DNA of 64,000 nt from Alteromonas gracilis (GCF_002993325.1 NZ_PVNO01000002.1:124001-188000), one strand, 5' to 3'. Numbered from the stretch's first letter, positions 37,632 to 49,038 are shown. Notes: generated by a model from the sequence alone, not told the origin. Numbers and translations are program-made.

Positions 37632-38177
37632 TTATTTCCCAATTACACCACAAGCGACGCGCTCACCACCGCCGCCCAGCTTTTTAGGTGAATCAGAATA
37701 ATTGTCGCCGCCTGCGTGGATCATCAGTGCACGGCCTTCAATATCCTCTAACTCAAGCTCGGGAGCAAACACTGGCTTTGTGGCGTTCCCATTTTCATCT
37801 ACATAAAGTACGGGAAGATCACCCTCGTGACCTTTTTCAGACCATGGTTCACGGTGCTTACCGGTATGTTCTGGGTCGAAATGTCCACCAGCCGCGCCAC
37901 CGAGTACTTTTTTCCCATCTTTCATCGCAGGTGAGCAGTCACCATTTTGGTGAACATGAAAGCCATGAACACCCGGTATTAAGCCTGAAAGCTTTGGCGT
38001 GAACACGACGCCATCGTCGTCGTAGCTGCTTACCATTACGGAACCAATACTTTTGCCCGTTTTTAAATCATTCATCACCACATCTTTTCCATCTTCTTGG
38101 TGATGCGCCGCAAAACTGCCCGCACTTACTATTAATGATACCGACCCTGCTAGGGTTGAGAGTAAACGTTTTTTCAT
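37632..38177 (-). CDS. sodC: Periplasmic Cu/Zn superoxide dismutase
   Basis: A 181-residue exported protein (signal peptide to about residue 24, ending SFAAH). Copper and zinc ligands are in GVHGFHVHQNGDCSP, GGAAGGHFDPEHTGKH and HEGDLPVL; LMIHAGGDNYSD completes the site and a disulphide partner Cys is in ERVACGVIG. It dismutates superoxide in the periplasm. I start at the ATG at 38177, which has AAGGAG before it; an upstream in-frame ATG has none. Confidence 0.96.
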   Translation of the reverse strand: MKKRLLSTLAGSVSLIVSAGSFAAHHQEDGKDVVMNDLKTGKSIGSVMVSSYDDDGVVFTPKLSGLIPGVHGFHVHQNGDCSPAMKDGKKVLGGAAGGHFDPEHTGKHREPWSEKGHEGDLPVLYVDENGNATKPVFAPELELEDIEGRALMIHAGGDNYSDSPKKLGGGGERVACGVIGK

Positions 38178-38543
38178 AGTGTTCTCCTTCACTAAGATGT
38201 TGAAATATTGCCTTGCAATTACATGCGCACTGCACAGTTAGAACAGCACAAAGCAAACCACATTGAATTTGATTGACGATTAGGATTGGGAAAATGAAGC
38301 TAACCCGCGTGGTTATTGATGTGTAGAAAGGAAAGTTAATTGTATTAAAGAGTTAAATTGATAACTTACGAAATTAGAAATGAATTTTCTGTGAAAATCT
38401 TACGTAATGTACTCCGTAAAATTGAAGTCCCGTGGCTAGGTAAACCTTTAATTACACCGTTAAAACTCAGTTACAATATGTCGCTAGCACTCTTAGCGTA
38501 TTAGACTTAAAGTGATTACACATTAATTTGATAAGGGCGGGAT
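38178..38543. other. Divergent promoter region of sodC and the GST gene
   Basis: About 365 AT-rich bases between two divergent genes. No gene or repeat was recognised. Confidence 0.4.
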
Positions 38544-39188
38544 ATGTATACGCTTTACGGCTACCCGAAAACGCGCTCGGTACGAATAGCATGGGCGTTG
38601 GAAGAAATTGGTTTACCTTACGACTACAAGGTTATTGATTTAAAGGCAGGAGAGCATCTGTCCGATGAATATAAGGCAATTAGCCCCGCCGCCAAAATCC
38701 CAGTACTTACAACACCTGAAGGTACCTTGACTGAATCAGCAGCTATTGTCACTTTTTTGGCTGAAAGACACGGCATGTATGAATTCATTCCGGAGGCCGG
38801 CAGTTTCGATAGAGCCAAGTACGAAGAGATGATGCTATTTCTTACCAGCGAGTTAGAACAGCCTATCTGGAACTTAGCGAAGCACACCTTTGCGTTGCCT
38901 AAAGAGCAAAGGCTAGAGCAAATGCGAGATGTAGCGGTGTGGGAGTTTAAGCGCGTGTTGCCTGTATTTTCTTCTATGCTTGGCGACAAAGAATTTGTGT
39001 GCGGAAGCATGTTTACCATGTCCGACGTTATAGCAGGTCATATTTTAGCTTGGGCGAAAGGGAGCAAATTAGACTTAACATTAGATGGAAAACTAGAAAA
39101 TATTTCAGTTTACGCGCAGCGCGTATTAAGTCGTGAAGCGTATGAAAGAGCGTGGCGAAAAGAAATGGCTCAGATAGCCGAAAACTAA
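38544..39188 (+). CDS. Glutathione S-transferase family protein
   Basis: A 214-residue protein with the thioredoxin-like N-terminal domain (MYTLYGYPKTRSVRIAWALEE, then AKIPVLTTPEGTLTESAAIVTFL, with the glutathione-binding Pro and Glu-Ser pair) and an all-helical C-terminal domain (from about residue 90, with FTMSDVIAGHILAWA). It is expected to conjugate or exchange glutathione with electrophiles in the cytoplasm; the substrate is not known. A glutathione synthetase gene lies in the same window but not nearby. Confidence 0.92.
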   Translation: MYTLYGYPKTRSVRIAWALEEIGLPYDYKVIDLKAGEHLSDEYKAISPAAKIPVLTTPEGTLTESAAIVTFLAERHGMYEFIPEAGSFDRAKYEEMMLFLTSELEQPIWNLAKHTFALPKEQRLEQMRDVAVWEFKRVLPVFSSMLGDKEFVCGSMFTMSDVIAGHILAWAKGSKLDLTLDGKLENISVYAQRVLSREAYERAWRKEMAQIAEN

Positions 39189-39435
39189 TAACGCATATCA
39201 ATAATCTCAAGATGAGACTTATAAAGCTTCTCTTAAAAGCAGTTAACGCTGAGGCTTTTCATAGAAATGCAGCAAGCGTGGTTTAAATAACGGCTGGTGG
39301 TTTAGCGCACCCGCTAAGCTGTGTAGCACTTAAAATTACAACGAATTAAAAAACGACAGCGCCTTTAACTCAACGCGGCGGCGAGATATTCGCGAGACAC
39401 CCGCAAGATAACGGCGATTACAACAAGGAACAAAA

Positions 39436-41280
39436 ATGAAAGTATTTAAAACACTACTAGTCAGTAGCGCAGTAACTATGGCATTAGGCCTCAGCGCTGC
39501 CTCGGCATTGGCCCATAACCATGCAGAGCAGCCAATCGACAAAGCAAGTGTGTCGGCGACGAAGGATGCATCTGAGCACGATAAGCTTTTTGCACTCTTT
39601 GCGGCTGCCGACCAGCGGAATATAGAACTAAACCCCATTATGGCTATTTTCCGTGGCGATATGCGCTATGCAGATAGAATGGGCGATTTCTTAACAGACT
39701 CCCATGCATTAGCTGGCAAAACGGCCACACTGCTAAACCTGTCAGAGCTTAAACAAATTGACCGTAGTCAATTAAGCGATACAGACAAGCTTGCCTACGA
39801 TGTATTTAAATACAATCAAGAGCGCTCGCTGAAAATGTCGACAGACGAGATTGAAGCGCTAACTGAAGTTCGCCCTGTTAACCACTTCAGCGGGTTTCAC
39901 ACCTTTTATCCAACCTTTGCGAGCGGAAAGGGCGCAGCGCCATTTAAAACGGTAGAGGATTACGAAAATAACCTATCTCGCCATGAGGATTATATTGCGA
40001 TTTCTGACCGCGCTATCGATAAGTTTCGAGAAGGCATGGAAAGTGGCGTGCTTGAAACCAAGCTTACTATCGACCGCGTTATCAAGCAGTTTGATACTCA
40101 GTTAGCTATCCCAATTAAAAAGTCACAATATTGGGGGCCAATCACCATGTTCCCAGAGAGCTTTTCTGATGAAGAAAAAGCCCGTTTAACCGCTGAATAC
40201 GAGAAAGCGACGCAAGAGATTTACGATGCAACAACGCGTATGCGTGACTTCCTTCGCGACGAGTATCTTCCCGTAGCCCGTGAAAGCATTGGCCTTAGCG
40301 ATATGAAAGGTGGTGCGAAGCTTTATCAGCTTATGGTGGAAGGTTCAACGACACTGCCAATGACGCCTGATGAACTTCACAAGTTGGGCTTAAAAGAAGT
40401 TAAGCGTATTAAAAACGACATGCTTGAAATTAAGGATGAAGTGAAGTTTGAAGGGACGCTAAACGAGTTCTTCGACTATGTTCGTAACGATCCTAAGTTT
40501 AAGCCTGAAAGTCGCGAGGCACTAACGCAAAGCTATTACGATATTGGCCGCGAAGTTGACGAGAAAATTGATCAGTACTTTTCTTTATTGCCCAAATCTG
40601 AGCTAGAAATAAAACCTTACGACCCTGCTATCGAGCAATTTAGCGCGGGTGGTTCTTATCAGCCGGGCACGCCCGATGGTTCGCGCCCAGGTACTTTTTA
40701 CTTTAACGCGTATGACCTTCCTAGTCGCTTAACCACAGGAAACGTTACCTTGTACCTACACGAAGGCGCGCCGGGTCACCATTTCCAAGTGAGTCTAGCG
40801 CAGGAAAATGAGGCGCTGCCTTCATTTATGCGCTTTAGCTTCCTTCCAGCCTTCGGTGAAGGTTGGGCGCTTTATTCTGAAACGTTAGGCTACGAAATGG
40901 GCTTCTTCGCTGACCCATGGAATCGCTATGGTACGCTTCAAGATGAACAACTGCGCGCCATGCGTTTGGTGGTAGATACGGGTATCCATGCCAAAGGATG
41001 GACCCGTGAACAAGCTATCGACTTTATGCTTGATAATTCAGGTATGACACGTACAGAAGTTGTGGCAGAGGTAGAGCGTTATATCGCCATTCCGTCACAG
41101 GCACTATCTTACAAGGTCGGCGCACTTAAAATTCAAGAATTGCGCGCTCGTGCAGAGAAAGCGCTGGGTGATGATTTCGATATCCGAGAATTTCATGCGC
41201 AAGTGCTAAATACAGGTGGTATACCTTTGGCCATTCTTGAACAAAAAATTGACCGCTGGATTGCGAGCCAGAAAAGCTAA
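39436..41280 (+). CDS. DUF885 family exported metallopeptidase-like protein
   Basis: A 614-residue protein with a signal peptide (to about residue 27, ASALA). It belongs to the DUF885 family: the motif YLHEGAPGHHFQVSLAQE near residue 445 gives HExxxHH-type metal ligands, and EGWALYSETLGYEMG downstream provides the further Glu. Members are thought to be zinc peptidases related to the M3/M32 clan, but few have been characterised. Length is normal for the family. It stands alone on the plus strand. Confidence 0.88.
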   Translation: MKVFKTLLVSSAVTMALGLSAASALAHNHAEQPIDKASVSATKDASEHDKLFALFAAADQRNIELNPIMAIFRGDMRYADRMGDFLTDSHALAGKTATLLNLSELKQIDRSQLSDTDKLAYDVFKYNQERSLKMSTDEIEALTEVRPVNHFSGFHTFYPTFASGKGAAPFKTVEDYENNLSRHEDYIAISDRAIDKFREGMESGVLETKLTIDRVIKQFDTQLAIPIKKSQYWGPITMFPESFSDEEKARLTAEYEKATQEIYDATTRMRDFLRDEYLPVARESIGLSDMKGGAKLYQLMVEGSTTLPMTPDELHKLGLKEVKRIKNDMLEIKDEVKFEGTLNEFFDYVRNDPKFKPESREALTQSYYDIGREVDEKIDQYFSLLPKSELEIKPYDPAIEQFSAGGSYQPGTPDGSRPGTFYFNAYDLPSRLTTGNVTLYLHEGAPGHHFQVSLAQENEALPSFMRFSFLPAFGEGWALYSETLGYEMGFFADPWNRYGTLQDEQLRAMRLVVDTGIHAKGWTREQAIDFMLDNSGMTRTEVVAEVERYIAIPSQALSYKVGALKIQELRARAEKALGDDFDIREFHAQVLNTGGIPLAILEQKIDRWIASQKS

Positions 41281-41775
41281 AGACAGTATATAGATACACA
41301 ATAGGCCAGTAGATACGGTTGAAGTGACCCCCAATAGTTGGACATTCCAATTGCGGGGGCACATCCCTTATATTACTGGCTTTTTTGTACTGCTAGCGTT
41401 GGCAATATCTTTTCTGCATTCCGTATACCGACTATCAAATAGAAGGTTGCTGTGGAGTGTAAATTTCACTCTAATTAAGGTAGATACCTTTGAATTTTAA
41501 ATAAAAAGAAAGGCTGTGTAACTGTGTCTTATTTCATTTATTTGCTCATTGAGCAATATTTAGAAGTTCAAGACATGTTTTGATTTGTGTAGTCAGTCTG
41601 AATTTAAAAAGCGCAATAGTAAAGGCTGTTGATCAATATCACACCAATCTGATACCTTCGATGTAGCATATTTTTGAAGACAGACGTTTGTCGAATAGTA
41701 ATTTGCTTACGTATATTGGTATTAAGCCTTCAAAGGCTGCTGCCATCAAGGAAACTGTATTGAGAGGGAACGATA
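41281..41775. other. AT-rich intergenic region with possible IS relic
   Basis: About 495 bases. The strong inverted repeat at 41324-41362 is described separately. The rest is AT-rich, without a recognised gene, and contains the promoter and ribosome site of the TPR lipoprotein gene. Confidence 0.4.
41324..41362. repeat. Interrupted palindrome resembling an IS3-family end
   Basis: GTG-A-CCCCC-AATAG-TTGGA / CAT / TCCAA-TTGC-GGGGG-CAC forms a symmetrical hairpin. The left half TGACCCCCAATAGTTGGACA resembles the terminal repeats of IS150-group IS3 elements. No transposase is nearby, so it is either a relic or a plain hairpin behind the DUF885 gene. Confidence 0.5.
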
Positions 41776-42954
41776 TTGAAAGAAATCAAGTCGATGGCTC
41801 GATTGGCAATAGGTGTAGCAGTGATAGCCATCTTGTCTGCTTGCCAGAATTTGCCAGTGACAAAAGTGGTAGAGAGCGAATCTGTAATAGCAGAACCTGA
41901 ATGGGAGAACTCTACGTTTAAGTACACGCCAGTAGAAAAGCCCAGTTCACTTTTTTCATTAAGTTTAGAACAGCAGCAAAAATTTCTTTCATACTATTAT
42001 GCGCCGGAAAATCAAGACATTGCTCCCAACTTTAGACTAGCGGACTACCTCAACAAGCTTCTAGAACACTTCGATTATGCTGGTGATACTTTGACCGCTT
42101 CGGAAGCGCTAAGCAAACAATCGGGAAATTGTTTGACTTTGGCTGTGCTAACAACTGCGTTAGCAAAACTAGTAAGCCTTGAAGTGTATTATCAACAAAT
42201 TCATACCCCACCTCTTTATCGCAGAGTTAATGGTGTTCTTACTACCTCAACCCATGTGCGCAGTATTGTGCTTGAACCTCAGCATGAAAAACAAGATGGA
42301 GTGATTTTCTTTAGGAGTAGAGCCGTAATAGACTACTTTCCTTCAGCATCCAATGCTCTCGGTGAGTATATAGGGGAAGAAGCCTTCATTTCCATGTACT
42401 ACCAGAATATGGCAGCTAATGTAATGGGAAACAAAAGTGGCGACCTTGCCTATAGCTACTTATCTGAAGCGATGAATCTTGACAATAAAAACCCAGAGAC
42501 GATAAATACTCTCGCCGTTCTATACCGAAAGCATGGTCTACACGAGCAGGCTAGAAACCTTTACGAGTTTGTTATCGACAATGAGAATAAATCTGTTCAT
42601 ACGCTTACAAATTACGCAGTTCTCTTAGATAGCGTTGGTGATAAAAAAGCACTCAGTCGTTTGGGGGAACTTTATTTGCGTGCTGATGATAGCAATCCTT
42701 ATCGGTGGTACGATCTGGGGAATGTTGCACTAAAAAAGGGGGACTACGAGCGTGCCACCGTATTCTATAGACGAGCAGTGGAAGAAGGACCATATTTAGC
42801 CGAGGGCTATCTCGGCCTGTCGAAAGCGTACTACTTTAGGGATAATATCGAGAGGGCGCTCGTCATGATGAAAAAGGCAGTATCGCTATCATATCAGTCT
42901 AATCGCGGCCTATACGCTGCAAAGCTTGAGGCCTTGCAGCGTATCAATGAGTAG
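41776..42954 (+). CDS. Lipoprotein with transglutaminase-like and TPR regions
   Basis: A 392-residue lipoprotein (lipobox LSAC, Cys about 22). The region at about 95-200 has SGNCLTLAVLTTALAKLV, in which a nucleophile-type Cys at the start of a helix is followed by a His in TTSTHVRSIV, as in transglutaminase-like folds. From about 215 on there are tetratricopeptide repeats (AYSYLSEAMNLDNKNPETIN, then ARNLYEFVID, AYYFRDNIERAL). Start by TTG at 41776 with GAGGGA before it, or ATG at 41794. The stop lies two bases from the end of the convergent fadH-like gene. Function unknown; perhaps cell-envelope assembly. Confidence 0.75.
   Translation: MKEIKSMARLAIGVAVIAILSACQNLPVTKVVESESVIAEPEWENSTFKYTPVEKPSSLFSLSLEQQQKFLSYYYAPENQDIAPNFRLADYLNKLLEHFDYAGDTLTASEALSKQSGNCLTLAVLTTALAKLVSLEVYYQQIHTPPLYRRVNGVLTTSTHVRSIVLEPQHEKQDGVIFFRSRAVIDYFPSASNALGEYIGEEAFISMYYQNMAANVMGNKSGDLAYSYLSEAMNLDNKNPETINTLAVLYRKHGLHEQARNLYEFVIDNENKSVHTLTNYAVLLDSVGDKKALSRLGELYLRADDSNPYRWYDLGNVALKKGDYERATVFYRRAVEEGPYLAEGYLGLSKAYYFRDNIERALVMMKKAVSLSYQSNRGLYAAKLEALQRINE
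42912..42944. repeat. 11-bp perfect inverted repeat in the gene 3' end
   Basis: ATACGCTGCAA pairs with TTGCAGCGTAT across an 11-base loop within the last codons of the TPR lipoprotein gene. It lies where two genes converge with only 2 bp between them and has no T-run. It may protect or end either mRNA. Confidence 0.5.
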
Positions 42955-42956
42955 TC

Positions 42957-45011
<2,055 letters not shown>

Positions 45012-45151
45012 TTATATGCTATGAAGGCGGCTGGTTTATGGTTTACGAGCTAAGTTTACCGTTAAACGCTAGCTTGACCGACCAGTTGTTCTGATTATTT
45101 ACCACTGCATGCAAATGGTAAAGGAGAGTCATCAAGTTTTTATAAAAATAA

Positions 45152-45190
45152 AAAAGCGAGATACCAGTTGAACGGAAATCTCGCTTTTAA
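45152..45190. terminator. Terminator of the yggS-proC-yggT-DUF4426 run
   Basis: Stem AAAAGCGAGAT (45152-45162) with ATCTCGCTTTT (45178-45188) and a 15-base loop, flanked by A and T runs on both strands. On the minus strand it lies about 90 bp behind the DUF4426 gene. Confidence 0.8.
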
Positions 45191-45280
45191 GCGTTTAATT
45201 TTATTAACCCTGATTTGGTGCAACGCATAAACTAGTTGTTACACCTATGTATGCCCGAAAGTGCTGAAATGTGCCGCTAT

Positions 45281-45730
45281 CTATTCATCAACATACATTT
45301 TTTGCTGGAATTTCAACGTTTGTTTACTCGTACCTTTTTGTACACCAATCTCAAACCTAAAGGTTTCCTGATCGCGAAACGGTAAAACAGCTAAATAATA
45401 AATTGCGTCGCCATCTTCAACTTTTTTGAAGGTAAGCTTGCGAGCGTTACCTAAAAGGTTCTTTGCTGTACCTGTGACGTCTGCACGTTGCGCTTCGCCA
45501 GAAACTTTGTCGAGTACAGAAATGTTCACCAGCGCGTTAAACTTACTTCTTACGATGCCATAGCTAGCAGCAACTTCGGGCGTTAAAAATGGGGTGCCGA
45601 CCACCATGTAATGTACATCCCATTCACCCAGCGTTTGCTTTTGTTCGGCAAAAGCAGAGATGCTTAGGCAAGCCATAGCTATTGCAAGAAATGCCAAATA
45701 GCCTTTTTTTATTCGGTTTGATTTATTCAT
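45281..45730 (-). CDS. DUF4426 exported protein
   Basis: A 149-residue protein with a signal peptide (to about residue 28, SISAFA). I chose the ATG at 45730 because AAGG lies six bases ahead; upstream in-frame starts lack one. The body (GEWDVHYMVVGTPFLTPEVAA, then KLTFKKVEDGDAIYYLAVLP) matches DUF4426, a periplasmic family of unknown function regularly found behind yggT in gammaproteobacteria. It is the last gene of this minus-strand run, 113 bp behind yggT. Confidence 0.82.
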   Translation of the reverse strand: MNKSNRIKKGYLAFLAIAMACLSISAFAEQKQTLGEWDVHYMVVGTPFLTPEVAASYGIVRSKFNALVNISVLDKVSGEAQRADVTGTAKNLLGNARKLTFKKVEDGDAIYYLAVLPFRDQETFRFEIGVQKGTSKQTLKFQQKMYVDE

Positions 45731-45843
45731 GATAGACCTTATCGTTGCCTTCATTTTTACCTGTGTTTTTCCGCTCACGATGCAATAAACGTCATTGCTT
45801 GGACCGCAGATATCTTAATGATATGTCGGTATGTAGACATTCA

Positions 45844-46380
45844 TTACATAGGGAAAGTATCTTGGATCAGTAGCTGTAAAAACTGTAATGCAATGATGGC
45901 AATAAGCACTGATAAGTCCAAGCCGCCTAATGGAGGAATTACCTTACGGATAGGCGCTAAAAACGGTTCGGTAAGCTGATACAAAACGTAGTCAACAGGA
46001 GACTGACCTTGTGATACCCAGCTTAAAATAGCCCGTAACAGCAACACCCAAAACATCAGCGATAAGGTTTCTTTTACCACACCAATCACTGACAGTATTG
46101 CAATGCCAACAGGGTTGAGGCTACCGCCAAACATCAAGCCCAGCGTGATGAGCTTTAGGGCGCACACTGCTATTGCCAACACAAAGGTAGCGGTGTCGAA
46201 TCTGCCGATTGACGGGATAACACGGCGCAACGGCCCCACAATAGGGTGGGTTGCTTTTACTACAAATTGACTCATTGGGTTATAAAAATCTGCTCGAACC
46301 ACTTGTAGCCACAGGCGCAGAATAACCACCATCAAATAAAGGCTAAATAAGGTATCAATCAAAAATACCGTTGCATTCAT
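45844..46380 (-). CDS. yggT: YggT family membrane protein
   Basis: A 178-residue inner-membrane protein made of two homologous halves, each with the YggT motif: LRLWLQVVRADFYNPMSQFV then PIVGPLRRVIP in the first, and LRAILSWVSQGQSPVDYVLY then PFLAPIRKVIPPLGGLD in the second. The family is linked to osmotic tolerance and, in other bacteria, to cell-division or photosystem maturation. It lies 20 bp behind proC in the conserved yggS-proC-yggT order. Confidence 0.92.
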   Translation of the reverse strand: MNATVFLIDTLFSLYLMVVILRLWLQVVRADFYNPMSQFVVKATHPIVGPLRRVIPSIGRFDTATFVLAIAVCALKLITLGLMFGGSLNPVGIAILSVIGVVKETLSLMFWVLLLRAILSWVSQGQSPVDYVLYQLTEPFLAPIRKVIPPLGGLDLSVLIAIIALQFLQLLIQDTFPM

Positions 46381-46400
46381 GTTGTGCTTTTCCTAAAACG

Positions 46401-47222
46401 TTATAGCTGTTTTGCCATTTCTTCTGCACGCGAAACTGCTGCGCGCATCGATTTGCTGACAATGTCTTTTAAACCTTCATTAATGAAAGTATTTACGGCT
46501 TCTGCTGTCGTGCCGCCTTTAGATGTAACTTGGGCACGAAGCTCGCTTAATTCAAGGTCGGGGTTGTTACAAACCATTTCGGCTGCGCCTAACATGGCCT
46601 GCTGAACCATTAAGCGAGACTGGGCTTTATCGAAGCCCATGTTCATTGCTTCTTCCTGCATATTTTGCAGGAACAAGAAGAAATAAGCAGGGCTGCTGCC
46701 TGCTGCAGCAATAACGCCGTTAATACCCTCTTCTTTATCTACCCATACGGTTTCGCCCACGCTGTTCATCACATCGTCAACGTATTGTCTGTCAGATTCT
46801 GAAACCGTGTCGTCGGCATACATGCCTGACATACCTTTACCCAATAAGCTTGGGGTGTTAGGCATAATACGAACAACAGGGTATTCACCACCTAGCATTT
46901 CTTGCAGCCGAGCGACGGGAAGACCGGCAGCAATACTCATAAACAACTTGCCAGATAGGTCATTGTTCTTTTGTAACTCGGCGCACATATCGCCCATTAT
47001 TTGTGGTTTTACCGCAAGCACGATGGCATCAGCGAATTGGCAAGCTTCATCATTAGATTGTGTGGTGTGAATACCAAACTCGGCTTTCAGGCCGTCTAAC
47101 TTGGGTGTGGAAGGGTTTGCCGCCAAGATATTTTCTTTGGCGTAACCAGATTTGATAAGACCACTGATGATGCTGCGGCTCATGTTACCCGCGCCAATAA
47201 ATGCTAATTTTTTCTGTTGCAT
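46401..47222 (-). CDS. proC: Pyrroline-5-carboxylate reductase
   Basis: A 273-residue enzyme for the last step of proline synthesis. The NAD(P) motif LAFIGAGNMSRSIISGLIKSG opens the protein, VVRIMPNTPSLLGKGMSGMY follows in the middle, and the C-terminal signature is ELRAQVTSKGGTTAEAVNTF. It lies 50 bp behind yggS and 20 bp ahead of yggT. Confidence 0.97.
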   Translation of the reverse strand: MQQKKLAFIGAGNMSRSIISGLIKSGYAKENILAANPSTPKLDGLKAEFGIHTTQSNDEACQFADAIVLAVKPQIMGDMCAELQKNNDLSGKLFMSIAAGLPVARLQEMLGGEYPVVRIMPNTPSLLGKGMSGMYADDTVSESDRQYVDDVMNSVGETVWVDKEEGINGVIAAAGSSPAYFFLFLQNMQEEAMNMGFDKAQSRLMVQQAMLGAAEMVCNNPDLELSELRAQVTSKGGTTAEAVNTFINEGLKDIVSKSMRAAVSRAEEMAKQL

Positions 47223-47272
47223 GTAAATCCTATTTGTTAGTTTCGTTTAAGTCTGTGTAGTGAGGTGTCGAC

Positions 47273-47959
47273 CTAATTTCGTTTACCGAAAATGGCGGTA
47301 CCTACGCGCACCATCGTCGACCCGTGCTGGATCGCTTCTGTCATATCACTACTCATTCCTACGGATAGGGTATCAAAATTGCTCAGTGATGTATGGTAGT
47401 GGTCGAATAATTCTTTAAGTTTGGCGAGCGACTTGTGCTGCTGCTCTTCACTTGGGTTGGCTTTGGGAATGGCCATTAATCCTCGCAACGTTAGGCGTTC
47501 CTGCGATTCAATGAACTCGATAAGCGAAGATAATTCGCCAGGAGATATACCGGACTTACTCTCTTCGTCATCAATATTCACCTGAATACATACATTCAGC
47601 GGCGGCAATGAGTCTGGTCGTTGCTCGTTCAAGCGGCGAGCAATTTTTTCTCTGTCTACAGACTGAACCCAATCGAAATGCTCAGCGACGATTTTAGTTT
47701 TGTTTGATTGGATTGGGCCAATCATATGCCATTCCAGATCATCGAGATGAGAAAGTTCCTGAACCTTTTCAACACCTTCCTGTACGTAGTTTTCACCGAA
47801 CATTCGTTGTCCCGCTTCATACGCTTCCATGATATCTGATACGGGTTTTGTTTTGCTAACCGCTAGCAATTTAACAGAATTTGGTGGACGATGTGCACTG
47901 GTAGCGGCTTGGTCTATTCCTTTTAGTGCGGAATTTAGTCTTTCTGCTATTGTTTGCAT
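47273..47959 (-). CDS. yggS: YggS family PLP homeostasis protein
   Basis: A 228-residue PLP-binding alanine-racemase-like barrel. The PLP lysine is in KLLAVSKTKPVSDIMEAY, with FGENYVQEGVEK, WHMIGPIQSNK and GMSSDMTEAIQHGSTMVRVG as family signatures. It buffers pyridoxal phosphate and affects amino- and keto-acid balance. First gene of the minus-strand run; its start codon is only 27 bp from the divergent pilT start. Confidence 0.96.
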   Translation of the reverse strand: MQTIAERLNSALKGIDQAATSAHRPPNSVKLLAVSKTKPVSDIMEAYEAGQRMFGENYVQEGVEKVQELSHLDDLEWHMIGPIQSNKTKIVAEHFDWVQSVDREKIARRLNEQRPDSLPPLNVCIQVNIDDEESKSGISPGELSSLIEFIESQERLTLRGLMAIPKANPSEEQQHKSLAKLKELFDHYHTSLSNFDTLSVGMSSDMTEAIQHGSTMVRVGTAIFGKRN

Positions 47960-47986
47960 TATTCACCTTGTTTTGGAGAAGTGGTT

Positions 47987-49030
47987 GTGGATATTACCGA
48001 ACTTTTGGCTTTCAGTGTTAAGAATAACGCCTCAGATTTACACTTATCAGCGGGCCTACCACCAATTATTCGTGTAGATGGCGAAATGCGTAAACTGAAC
48101 GTGCCTGCTCTCGATCACAAGCAAGTACACAGTCTCATTTATGAGATTATGAACGACATGCAGCGCAAAGAATACGAAGAAAATCTAGAAACCGATTTTT
48201 CTTTCGAAGTAAATGGCCTGTCGCGCTTTCGTGTAAATGCATTCGTCCAAAATCGCGGTGCTGCCGCGGTGCTGCGTACCATTCCCAGCAAGGTATTGAC
48301 GCTAGACGATTTAGGCGCACCCGAAATTTTTAAAGATATAATAAACCAACCTACGGGGATTGTGCTGGTAACGGGAGCAACGGGCTCGGGTAAAAGTACC
48401 ACGCTTGCGGCAATGGTCGATCATATCAACACCCACAAGCGTGAGCATATTCTCACTATTGAAGATCCAATCGAATTCGTTCACGAAAACAAACTTTGCC
48501 TGGTAAACCAGCGAGAGGTGCACCGCGACACTCACTCGTTTAACAATGCGTTGCGTTCAGCACTTCGTGAAGACCCTGACGTGATTTTGGTGGGCGAGCT
48601 ACGTGACCTTGAAACCATACGACTAGCTATATCCGCTGCGGAAACCGGTCACTTGGTGTTTGGTACGCTTCACACTAACTCTGCGCCAAAGACTATCGAC
48701 CGTATTATCGATGTATTCCCAGCCGAAGAAAAGGCCATGGTGCGCTCCATGCTCTCAGAGTCGCTACGCGCGGTAATATCTCAAACCCTGCTGAAGAAAG
48801 TTGGAGGGGGTCGAATAGCAGCACACGAGATCATGGTAGGTATTCCGGCTATTCGTAATCTTATTCGTGAAGATAAGGTGCCGCAAATGTACTCTGTCAT
48901 TCAAACTGGTCAGGCACATGGAATGCAAACGATGGATCAGTGCTTACAGCGTTTAGTGGCCATGGGGGTGATTACTAAACAAGATGCGGCGGCTAAGTCG
49001 GTGGATAAACAGTCGATGAACAACTTCTAG
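47987..49030 (+). CDS. pilT: Type IV pilus retraction ATPase PilT
   Basis: A 347-residue cytoplasmic secretion ATPase that powers pilus retraction and twitching. The start GTG at 47987 gives MDITELLAFSVKNNASDLHL, as in other PilT proteins, with GGAG eight bases before. Walker A is VTGATGSGKSTTLAAM, the Asp box region is LTIEDPIEFVHENK, Walker B is EDPDVILVGELRDLET, and the His box is HLVFGTLHTNSAPKTIDRI. pilU follows after 8 bp. Confidence 0.97.
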   Translation: MDITELLAFSVKNNASDLHLSAGLPPIIRVDGEMRKLNVPALDHKQVHSLIYEIMNDMQRKEYEENLETDFSFEVNGLSRFRVNAFVQNRGAAAVLRTIPSKVLTLDDLGAPEIFKDIINQPTGIVLVTGATGSGKSTTLAAMVDHINTHKREHILTIEDPIEFVHENKLCLVNQREVHRDTHSFNNALRSALREDPDVILVGELRDLETIRLAISAAETGHLVFGTLHTNSAPKTIDRIIDVFPAEEKAMVRSMLSESLRAVISQTLLKKVGGGRIAAHEIMVGIPAIRNLIREDKVPQMYSVIQTGQAHGMQTMDQCLQRLVAMGVITKQDAAAKSVDKQSMNNF

Positions 49031-49038
49031 AGGCCGAT

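Noticed and set aside
37085-38177. osmC, sodC, msrA and GST as one dedicated oxidative-stress island
   Set aside because: The genes are on different strands with separate promoters and terminators; clustering may be chance.
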